64,000 nucleotides of DNA, from assembly GCA_035222895.1 (NCBI GenBank), contig JAVYIG010002377.1, positions 188,856 through 252,855 of the forward strand, given 5' to 3'. The position numbers were made by a program, and so were the translations under genes. The notes beneath the pieces are model-generated. The model was not told where the DNA came from. It saw nothing but the letters and a program-made list of their open reading frames with translations, and ran no database searches. Source of the DNA: Strongylocentrotus droebachiensis (Eukaryota; Echinodermata; Echinoidea; Camarodonta; Strongylocentrotidae). Below are positions 55,446-64,000 of this stretch, in pieces. Position 1 is the stretch's first letter. Each line of letters begins with the position of its first letter.

Positions 55446-57371
55446 CTAAATTGTTTCAAGAGCCACCTTGAACTGCTCCAAAGAGGGCAGTTCAACGATG
55501 ATTTGAGGTAGCTCGTCCCAGTCCTTAAGTGTCCTGGGGAAATAACTAAATTTGTAAGAGTCCATTGAAGAGCCTAGTCTCATATATCGTTGTTGTTGAC
55601 TCCTCCTTGTAGTGCGCTGCCTCGGTTTGATGTACTCCGGTATTGGTATCGCAATTTTGTTATTTGCTATCTTGTAGAACATTGACAAACGTGCCCGTTT
55701 TCTTCTTTCTTCAAGTGTTGGGAGATTAAGTTGTTCTCGCATGGATGTTACACTGGCATCACGCTGGTAGTTTCCACAAATGAAACGAAGTGCACGTCTT
55801 TGGACCTTCTCGAGTTGGTCTATTTGATTCCGCTTATTGGGGTCCCATACTACCGAAGCATACTCTAGCTGGGACCGTACGAGAGAGATGTATGCCAGTT
55901 TTTTCACTTCTGTTGGACATTGTCTTCCGAGATTCCTCCGAATGAATCCAAGGGTCCTCGAGGCCTTGTTTGTAACCGCATCTACATGCGATTTCCAACT
56001 TAGACGCTCATGTAGCTCGATTCCAAGATATGCTTTGCTGGCCACACCTAGAAGATCATCTCCCCTCATAGTATAGGTGTGCATAATGGGATGCCTCTTT
56101 CTGTGAATTCGCATTGAGTAGCATTTTTTGGCGTTGAATTGCATTTGCCAACGATTAGCCCACTCCAAGAGTCTGTCCATATCTGATTGAAGTTTTACTG
56201 TGTCATCTACAGATGCTATTCTCCGCATCAAGAGGCAATCGTCCGCAAATAATTTGATGGTAGAATCGACCTCGGCACCAATATCATTTATGAATAAGAG
56301 GAACATAAGAGGACCTAGAACTGTGCCCTGAGGCACTCCTGATGTGACATGAACCGACGTTGAAGCCTCTCCATCAACAACCACTCGTTGAGTCCTGGAA
56401 GTTAACCAAGTCGATATCCAGCTTAGGGTCACATCACGAATTCCGTAGTATTTCAGCTTACTTAAAAGCCGTTGATGAGCAACCTTGTCGAAGGCCTTGG
56501 AGAAGTCCAAAATCATTACATCTGTTTGATGGTTGTTATCTAAGGATCTGGATAGTTCTTCCACCGTAGTGATGAGTTGGGATTCAGTAGAATGCTTCTT
56601 GCGGAAACCATGTTGATACTTCACAAGTATATCATTTTCATCCAGATGTTCCATAATGGAGTGAAAGATCACATGTTCCATCAGTTTAGATGTGACACAT
56701 GTTAGAGATATAGGTCTGTAATTTTCTGGTTTGCATTTATTTCCCTTTTTATAAACAGGTACAATATTAGCAATCAACCAGTCCTGTGGTAATTTGCCTG
56801 TGTCATAAGATTGAATGAATATGACACGAAGTATAGGGGCTATTTCCTTTGCATATACCTTCAAGATCCTGACAGGAATTAGATCTGGGCCACATGCTTT
56901 ATTTGAATTGAGAGATTTAAGCATTCTTTCAATCCCTTCCAATGTAAAAGTTATGTTTGACATCGACACATAAGGACTTGGTCCTTTGTCTGGTATTGCC
57001 TCTCGGGTTTCGTTTGTAAATACAGATTCATACTGATTATTGAGCGCCTCAGCTTTTGAAAGGTTGTCTGTTGCAAGTCCATAAGCTGTTTTTAAGGTGG
57101 GAATCGTACCCGAGTCCTTCTTCTTGCTGTTAACGAATTTCCAGAATCTTTTGTGTGATTGTTTTTCATCGTCACTGTCCGTAAATATTCCATTTATGTA
57201 CTCCTCGTATGATTTTCTCATGCTAGCTTTGACAGCCTTTCTTATGTCTCGAAAATCCTGCCAGTATTGTTCAGTGTCAACTTTCTTTGCCTTGTTGTAT
57301 AATCTTTTTTTCTTTCGAATTTGTCTCTTGATATCATTCGTCATCCATGGTACATCCTGCCATGATGACAA
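55446..57371 (-). CDS. non-LTR retrotransposon ORF2, reverse transcriptase part, 5'-truncated
   Basis: An open frame of about 640 codons encodes a LINE-type reverse transcriptase and a C-terminal region. Visible motifs are KPENYRPISLTCVTSKLMEH, MILDFSKAFDKVAHQRLLSKL, TSGVPQGTVLGPLMFLLFIN and the catalytic FADD (codons at 56238-56249). Next come LGIELHERLSWKSHV and the thumb-like RSQLEYASVVWDP. The family looks like the jockey/CR1/L2 group; the exact clade is uncertain. The endonuclease domain that should precede VPWMTNDIKRQIRKKKRLY is missing, and a TAA sits immediately before this frame (57372-57374). So the copy is 5'-truncated or broken and cannot be autonomous. The stop-free RT frame suggests recent insertion. 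Confidence 0.9.
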   Translation of the reverse strand: MSSWQDVPWMTNDIKRQIRKKKRLYNKAKKVDTEQYWQDFRDIRKAVKASMRKSYEEYINGIFTDSDDEKQSHKRFWKFVNSKKKDSGTIPTLKTAYGLATDNLSKAEALNNQYESVFTNETREAIPDKGPSPYVSMSNITFTLEGIERMLKSLNSNKACGPDLIPVRILKVYAKEIAPILRVIFIQSYDTGKLPQDWLIANIVPVYKKGNKCKPENYRPISLTCVTSKLMEHVIFHSIMEHLDENDILVKYQHGFRKKHSTESQLITTVEELSRSLDNNHQTDVMILDFSKAFDKVAHQRLLSKLKYYGIRDVTLSWISTWLTSRTQRVVVDGEASTSVHVTSGVPQGTVLGPLMFLLFINDIGAEVDSTIKLFADDCLLMRRIASVDDTVKLQSDMDRLLEWANRWQMQFNAKKCYSMRIHRKRHPIMHTYTMRGDDLLGVASKAYLGIELHERLSWKSHVDAVTNKASRTLGFIRRNLGRQCPTEVKKLAYISLVRSQLEYASVVWDPNKRNQIDQLEKVQRRALRFICGNYQRDASVTSMREQLNLPTLEERRKRARLSMFYKIANNKIAIPIPEYIKPRQRTTRRSQQQRYMRLGSSMDSYKFSYFPRTLKDWDELPQIIVELPSLEQFKVALETI

Positions 57372-57374
57372 TTA

Positions 57375-58600
57375 CATTTTGCAATCTTCGTATTTGCCCA
57401 CAAAACGTCCTCTTATCCTTACAATTAGGGTAGATTCCCCTTAAATTAGTATGGATACGATCACTTCTTAATTATCTTTAATTATATTTACACACGTGCG
57501 ATAATAAGTCGTCATTCCTTGTTCCTAAATATACATCGGTCCCATGTGTCCAGTTTCGTGTATGTATTACCTCTGCCCATTGTTCGACGTCAACCTACAC
57601 GTCGCTCATATTTGTCTCGCACTCTAGCTCTCTTCCCTCTCTTTCCCTTTGAAAAAAAAACTCTATCTCTCCCTTATATATATATATATATATATATATA
57701 TCTTTCCCTTTTTATCTCCCACTCTCTCAAGGCCGTACGCAGCATAGGGACAGGGGGCAGTTGCCCCAAGAAATTTTCAAACCCTTTGCTCATTTTTTTT
57801 CATTAAAAAATTAAAAAATCAGTTCCTCCCAGAAATGTTCGAACCCTTTTCTTTTTTCTTCAAAAATTTAAAAATCGTTCAATTTCAATTATAAAAATGC
57901 ATTTTTATCCCCCTTCCCCCAGGAATTGGCGCATGCAGGAATTACCCCCCCCCCCCCCCCCCCTCCCAGGAAAAATTCATGCGTGTGGCCTTGCTCTCTC
58001 TCTCTCTCTCTCTACTTCTCTCTGTCTGTCTGGCTTTCTTTTTTAAAAACTGTCTAACTCTCTCAATCTCTCTCTACCGACTTCACTCTCTTTCAATCTC
58101 TCTCTGTATGGCTCTCTTTAAAAAAAAAAAAACTTGTCTCTCTATCTCTCTTTCTAAATTTCTCCTTTCCTCCAAATATCTTGCTTTGAATTTTCTCCTT
58201 CAGTCAGATGCATGAATGTTCATAAACTTAAATTAGCTCATACCTACGTACATCTCATATTTCCATCTTTCCACACTTTCAGAAACTGATACTACAGCAA
58301 AACAACAAAGATAACAACTAAAGTTTGTTTTTAAATATATATACATTTACATCCATGTATATTTATTACCCGGTAAGTGTACCAAGTTACATGGCAAGGT
58401 CAATAAAAACAATTTCATAGCGGAAGCTGCTGTGTAGAATGCTAAAACATAACAATTGTATGCAAGTATTTTTAAGTTCCACGTACACCGTAATGGTACC
58501 GTATAGTACATGAAATATACAAACTTCTTTCTCAAGCCTTCTTCTGCATAGATTGAGAAAAAATATTAACATGTATATTGGTTAAAGAAAAAAGAAGCAG
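57375..58600. other. no gene; (AT)n, (CT)n and a decayed poly-C transposon
   Basis: (AT)n at about 57676-57701 and CT-rich tracts (57990-58170). A degraded hAT-like stretch runs about 57735-57985 (GGCCGTACGCAGCATAGGG at one end, CATGCGTGTGGCC at the other). Confidence 0.55.
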
Positions 58601-58770
58601 ATGAGGGTAGAAGTAGTTGGAGAAGCAGATGAGGGTAGAAGCAGTTGAAGAAGCAGATGAGGTAGAAGCAGTTGAAGAAGCAGATGAGGTAGTATCAGTT
58701 GAAGAAGCAGATGAGGTAGAATTAGAAGCAGTTGAAGAAGAAGCAGACGGCAGAGAAGCAGGAGCAGTTG
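58597..58770. repeat. imperfect GAAGCAGATGAGGTA minisatellite
   Basis: Units of 15-27 bp built from GAAGCAGATGAGG and GTAGAAGCAGTTGAA. Read on the minus strand it gives a Ser/Ala/Thr tract. Confidence 0.85.
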
Positions 58771-59480
58771 AAAGAGGCACATTTATCTTCTTCTGTTTTT
58801 TGAGCCCCGGTGTCCACATCTTAAGTTCCGAAGGAACATACTTGCTAGCACAAGTTGGACGTAGCACATGTATACATTTAATTATTGTAGCGTTGATATT
58901 CTCTAAAAATATCTTCTTTGCGAAGAAATTGAGATGTGGTCCATCACGCAAAAACAGGTAACTGTATGTACAATAGCTTAAAGGCATCGTTTAAGAATGT
59001 TAAATCAGAGATGCATGGCCGTACGCGTTATCAGTGTCTGTGATATGGTGTAATATTGAAGCGAAATTTTTAAGGGCATATCACAGACACTGATAACATG
59101 TAGGGCCATGCATCTTAGATTTAACATTGTTAGACAATGCCTTTAAGATTATAAAAAGCACTGGCTTCGTACAAAAGCTTACAATCCCAGCGAGGTAAAA
59201 TACTTCTCCCTAACTGTAAAGTATAAATCTATCATGTAGGCACTGCTATCTCAATCCTAGACGCTTGTAGAAAAATTGCTGGCTCCAACGTGGATAAACA
59301 CAGTTTCAATATCTTAGTAGTTACAACTATTCCATCTGATATGATCTCAAGGACTGAATGCATGTTACAGCCAGGCAGGAACAAACAAAAACTTCACTCT
59401 GCAGTTCCAAATTGTCCTGAAGGCCACAAAGAATTGAATCCTCTTACACATGCACTTTCCAAAAGATGGGTCTTGGGGAA
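58600..59480 (-). pseudogene. decayed SGNH-hydrolase-like gene, interrupted by a MITE
   Basis: On the minus strand two blocks resemble GDSL/SGNH hydrolases. The sequence VFIHVGASNFS (near 59290-59310) recalls the block III G-x-N motif (usually HVGTNNL), followed by VREKYFTSL. FLRDGPHLNFFAKKIF (near 58910-58955) recalls the block V D-x-x-H motif. Stops and frame changes lie between them, and a 171-bp foldback element is inserted at 58977-59147. Downstream is a Ser/Thr-rich tail from a GAAGCA-type repeat (58600-58770). Such domains occur in host esterases and in the first ORF of some CR1-like LINEs; I cannot say which. Confidence 0.5.
58977..59147. mobile_element. foldback MITE, 171 bp
   Basis: Two arms of about 70 bp pair almost fully: CTTAAAGGCATCGTTTAAGA... 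with its inverse ending ...GACAATGCCTTTAAG, around a roughly 30-bp loop. One arm recurs at 24910-24993. Confidence 0.9.
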
Positions 59481-59897
59481 ACCTGTAATGTCATGATACA
59501 AAATAGAAAGAAAATTAGAAAAATGTAAAAATAAAATCTGGCTACATTTTTAAAGATTTTCAATGGTTGAGTAAATACAAGTTTTATCAGTACCCTAGAA
59601 GTAGAACAATGCAGGTTAGGGCAAGTGAGGTACATGTTGCGTTGTACATCTCCATTACCATAATAATAATAAACGAAATTGGTTGTACTTGTACAAGTTC
59701 TAGGAGTTCACGCCAGAGAGAAAAGATCCTTTTTATAAAAAAAAATACAATTGCAACTTGCAAGGTAGTGTAGATTTAGTGTAGATTTAGGGAACAAATT
59801 TATAGCCCTAGTCAAAGGAAAAAATATTCCGACCAAATTCTGTATTCAGAAAATGGAATGAATGAAAATTGAAATTGATATATCAATTGGTTTCATG

Positions 59898-60449
59898 TCA
59901 GGTCACCCAATGTCAACCGGCCCCCTTACAAAATCGCCCTCAATTGGTCATGTCGCCCCCGATTTTTTTTTGGCGATTTTGAGATTCTTGGTCAGCTCGC
60001 CCCAACTGTTTTGGTTATTTCGCCCCCTAACTTGTTGTTTCAATTTGATGTCTTTTACAAGTTCAAAGTCACCCTAACCTTACCCTAGGACACCCGGTCC
60101 CACGTTACCCTAGGACACCGGGCCCAGCGTTAACCTATAGGACATCGGACCTCGCGTTACCCTAGGACACTGGGTCCCAATGACAATGCCAATTTATTCT
60201 CATGTCACTCACATTGGAGTATTGGAGAAGTTTACAATCAGTTTGAATTTGTCAATTTAACACTTTAAAATATACAATACAAATCGCATTGTGCGCAGTG
60301 CTGCGCTAGCGTACTGCCTTTGTACGTAGGGGGCGACTGTGTATAGGAGGCGACCCGACCGCATAATTTGGGGGCGACCACGTAAGGAGGCAACTGGGAA
60401 TAGGAGGCGACTGTGTAAAGGAGGCGACCGGCTTGGGGGTGACCTGACC
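59898..60449. mobile_element. TIR element, ~550 bp, with internal 30-bp repeats
   Basis: Ends TCAGGTCACCCAATGTCAACCGG and, inverted, TCAGGTCACCCCCAAGCCGG. Subterminal TCGCCCC (left) and GGGGCGA/GAGGCGAC (right) motifs repeat in inverse orientation. Four copies of TTACCCTAGGACACYGGGYCC lie at 60095-60180. No ORF. Confidence 0.65.
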
Positions 60450-61680
60450 AGACACTCATAAATTAGGTAATACTATTATTAGGTGGAGTTGGGCTCCTTC
60501 ACTTTTCATTACGTCAAATTGTGCTCAAATACGTGTGACATTGTTTTTGTGAATGTCCAGTGCAGCACACAAGCCACAACCTGGCCCTGCCCTGGCTCTG
60601 TCCTACAAATACAGTAGTAATACAATTAAAAAAGTACAAAGTACTAATGTAGACCCAACCCTAACTTAAGAGTCAAGACCAAGTCGTAGACAAAGTCACT
60701 AAAATTAAAAATTCATCCCAAGATCTAACCTAGCGCTAGACCTCTAGCGTACATGTAAACTTTTAAATTTAGCTACATTAGCTAGCACTTACATTAACGA
60801 CTCTAACTTAACGTTATTATTTATCAATAAATAATATTAATTCTCTTTCTTCGTTGCATTAATTTAATCCTAATCTTAGTCTAGCCCTAGATCTATTTAA
60901 AAAATAAAAATAACTTTGAAAAAAAATACTGGCAAGCAGCAGTAGCAAGGCTAAATTTCAACATCTGTGGTTATATTCATTACCAGGGTTAAACGAAATA
61001 CTTACAAGTCCTTCTTACTATCCCTAACACTCATCGATTTGCAGTATTTAATTTAATTACAACCAAATAGTATCAGATCTTTTAAATCAAAACACCGAAC
61101 GCGAGATCAAGAGGCACTAACACAGATTTGCACAGGTGGGACTGGCTTTTTACCTACGCACCGATTGCAAACATCAGCGCATTTACGGCCCAAAATAACT
61201 CCTTATCCCCTAAACTCGATCACGTGACCGCTCTAGCACCCAAGAAAAACATATTCGCCCTCAAAATATGTGATTTTCAAGCCTAATTTTCAACAAGTTA
61301 TAGTTCGAAGGCACCGTAAAATCTGGTATCTTTGGTTAGGCCGAAGTCTGGAGAATACGAAGGAAAAACAATCTAATAATTTGCGTTTTTAGATGGGTCA
61401 GCAGCCACTTACAAACTCAGGTATGTTCAAACGAGAAAAATATACTCATGCCACTTCAAGAGACATTTTCAGTGGTAAAAAATACTCATTTTAAACGGGG
61501 AAAAATACATTTTCAATCACGAGAAATCGGATTCACTACTTACCCTGACATCTCCGTTGAAAGTGAATGCAAACGGCAGCAATGAAGTCATGACTTCAGC
61601 GGTGTATTATCTCGCTAACGGCGAGACCCGAACAAAGTCCGAAAAACGTACGAGACGACTGGGATAAAATCTTGCGCATT
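60450..61680. other. AT-rich region, no gene supported
   Basis: Many TAA/TTA runs. GAAGGCACC and TTAGATGGGTCAGCAGCC (about 61310-61406) recur from 55121-55220, marking a diverged dispersed repeat. Confidence 0.5.
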
Positions 61681-61681
61681 T

Positions 61682-62715
61682 GGGGGCCGTTTCTCGAAAC
61701 CAACTCCATGACAGTCATATCTTTGTCGCTGACCTACGGAGATGTCATGAAGCGGATAAACCGTTTCACAAAGCCATGGCAGACATGATATCGATATATC
61801 GCGATACTAGCAGCTCAAGAAGATAGTCTTTGTCACGATCCATTTGATTTATCAAGAATAACCCAAAACAAGTTTTGAGCTAAAATTGTTCAAAAAGAAA
61901 TATATACATATAAATTCTCCTAAAAATAAATAATAAATAGTGTCATTATCAAATATAGATCAACAAACGATTTGCATATTTCTGTAAAGATTCTTAAATT
62001 GAAGAAAAACCGGTGAGTGTTTTTTTTTTCGACAGTCGAATCAAAAAGTTAGTTGAAGGATACCGTAATGTGATAGTTTATCAATACGTACTTGTTTTGT
62101 TTATTGTGACGAGGAAAAATTTAGGCAAAATACCTTTTCTCAGCCAGTTTTTATTCCAGAGTCTCATAAATACTCGTTATATAATTGATTTGATATTGAA
62201 AATATAATTTGGAAGAAGTAATTAGAGAGGGAATAATAATGCACATAGGCCCCAAAGGTATGACGGTATCCTAAGTCAGACTATGGATCGACTACGGAAA
62301 ACGGTGTGTAACATTCTTATCTATCTTATTTATACGTTATAGTTTAATGATTTGTGATTTAATGTTTATATTCAGCTTTTTAAAGTTTCTGTGTAATTTG
62401 TATTCTCACTTTTGTACATTTGCATTTTGTATCCCAGAGAATTACGTACCGAACTCGTCTATATTTTTCTCAAAATGATAGTGAAACTAATCGTACATTT
62501 CGCGGCCCATGGAATGGCAACAAACTGACTTGTGATGGCGCTTTACAGCAATTAAAAAGATATGACGGGTTCGGAGCAGTGACAACTCGCTTGTCGCGGA
62601 AGTTGTCGCTCATCTTGGCAAAGACGGCTTCGTGAAACACTTAGCTGACAAGTTGCGTGACAGTGGAGAGATGTCGTTGATCTTGTAGTTATGACGGTTT
62701 CGAGAAACGGCCCCC
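61682..62715. mobile_element. TIR DNA element, 1034 bp
   Basis: Ends GGGGGCCGTTTCTCGAAACC and its exact inverse GGTTTCGAGAAACGGCCCCC. Flanks TGCGCATT and TGCTCATT agree in 7 of 8 bases, a possible aged target duplication. Inner blocks near both ends also mirror each other (GACAGTCATATCTTTGTCGC and GTCGTTGATCTTGTAGTTATGAC). No transposase ORF is visible. Confidence 0.75.
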
Positions 62716-62930
62716 TGCTCATTAGCATACGGACTTGCCGACTGACTGTTGCAAGTTAAATGCTTGCAGAACTGATGTGAATAAACCTGCATGTCAAGCT
62801 GTTGTAATTTTCGAGTTCATTCAGAGAATTGATACTTCAGAAAATGTGATTGGTAAAATGTTGGTTAACCCATTGCATATATAGCAGTACAGGTTCAAAC
62901 TCAGACTTGTGAAAGTTCTGGTTCTGTACT

Positions 62931-63260
62931 CAAGCGTGGATCCAGGATTTCTTAGGGGTGGGGGCCCGATTTTTTTCTTTTTGCTCCCGAAAATTTGAAA
63001 ATCGTGCCGGCCGAAAATTCGCACAGTGGGGGAGAGGGGGGCAGTGAGCACTAATTTATTTTGCTCCCGAAAATTTGAAAATTTGAATCCCTCCCCCCCC
63101 CCCCCCCCCCCCACCCCCCCCCCCCCCCCCCCACCTGGAGCGCCAGGGGAGGGGGGGGGGGCCATCTCCCCAAAAAGGTAAAATTAACGTGTTTTTACAC
63201 GTTTTTTTTATCAGGGGGGCCGGGCTCCCCGGCCCCCCCCCCCCCCTGGATCCGCCACTG
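62931..63260. mobile_element. degraded hAT-like MITE, ~330 bp
   Basis: Left GTGGATCCAGGATTTCTTAGGGG and right CCTGGATCCGCCACTG are inverted and match the common CAGTGGCGGATCCAGG-type hAT ends. Long poly-C/poly-G runs lie inside. No matching 8-bp duplication was found. Confidence 0.6.
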
Positions 63261-63504
63261 TCAGCTTGGTCAGGGGTTGGTTAAAGTAGCATTTGTTTCT
63301 CGTATATCGATATGGATTGTGTACCCCTCTTAGTTTTGTTCATTGCCATGTAAATATGTCAGTGTTTAGTAAAATGTTCCTCTCTTATTCTTGTTCATTG
63401 TTTATATCTACATGTTGGGGCCTATTCGCAAAAAAAAGTATGTGTGAATTTGTCAAATGTGTTGCTTGAATATGCGGGAGCTGCATATAGCCGTTTATAA
63501 TTTT

Positions 63505-63900
63505 AGGACAATTATACCACCGGGCAATCACCCCCCCCCCCCGCCAATTATTAGCGGGAGAAATATCCCGAGAATAATTATCCCGGCCCTGGAAATTACC
63601 CCCTTGGACAATTTTAAACCACGTTATTATCCGGATCGATAGACTTCCCGGGGGAGGGGGGGGGGTAGTTGTCCTAGTGGGTAATTTTCCGGGTTTTTTT
63701 GCTCGTGGTGGTAGTTTTACTGCGACGGTGGGTAATTTCCCGGGGGTTATTGTTCTCGGGGGGGGGGGCATGGTTGTCCCTGGGGCAAATTTCCGGGAGG
63801 GGGTATTGTGCGTAGGGAGGCGCGCCGAAAGCAGTTGGGATTGGGGTGGCGGCCGGGGGGGGGGGGCATTCAAGGGTGTTAACTTTTTTTTTGGGGGGGC
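63505..63900. repeat. C-rich then G-rich mirror region with GGTAATTTTCCGGG repeats
   Basis: The left half is rich in CCCC and the right in GGGG. GGTAATTTTCCGGG / GGTAATTTCCCGGGGG recur, and the left side carries inverse matches. Probably a foldback repeat; boundaries are unclear. Confidence 0.45.
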
Positions 63901-64000
63901 GGCAGAAGAAAAATCTGCATCACCACTACTCTTACATGCCATCCCCGCAGAACATTTTTCTAAAGTGGAGTAATAACGATAGAGCGTAAATTTGCTTGGG

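Overview
The window reads as genomic DNA from an intron-rich, AT-rich invertebrate animal. It has short exons with GT-AG introns, tRNA-derived SINEs, many small inverted-repeat DNA transposons, long microsatellites and homopolymer G/C runs. An ADAM17 (TACE) orthologue, together with this repeat style, suggests a marine deuterostome such as a sea urchin or relative. That placement is an inference and not proven. There is no bacterial operon structure and no CRISPR.

Two host genes, both on the minus strand, could be assembled exon by exon with matching phases. (1) At 1440-7792, nine exons encode a 492-residue ankyrin-repeat protein. (2) At 21869-51031, 21 exons encode a 723-residue ADAM17-type sheddase. 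It has a signal peptide, prodomain, furin site, HExxH zinc site, disintegrin and membrane-proximal domains and a transmembrane helix. Its cytoplasmic tail is only 47 residues and ends in ETVL.

The rest is mobile or repetitive. Region 7.8-21.9 kb holds a hAT-type element (10224-12113), a tRNA-SINE, MITEs, satellites and the ADAM17 3' flank. ADAM17 introns carry SINEs, palindromic MITEs, a 212-bp duplication and a G-rich minisatellite. The 9.8-kb first intron of ADAM17 (41153-50979) is mostly transposons. These are a TIR element with TA ends (41598-42300), two hAT-like elements with perfect 8-bp target duplications (42721-43563 and 44110-44630), and a complete LTR element (44650-50240) with nearly identical 375-bp LTRs and a 4-bp target duplication. 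Upstream of ADAM17 (51-64 kb) lie a hAT-like element filled with a tandem hairpin array (52386-54530), a 5'-truncated non-LTR retrotransposon with an open RT frame (55446-57371), a decayed SGNH-hydrolase-like gene split by a foldback element, and several TIR elements.

The best candidate for something undescribed is the LTR element at 44650-50240. It has a Gag-like ORF but no recognisable protease, reverse transcriptase or integrase. Its leader carries five copies of a two-stem RNA hairpin, with one base pair showing compensatory change. A short second ORF of 17-residue repeats overlaps the Gag frame in -1, and two tandem 21-bp-stem hairpins lie before the 3' LTR. It looks like a recently mobile, non-autonomous, gag-bearing element with repeated cis-acting RNA structures.
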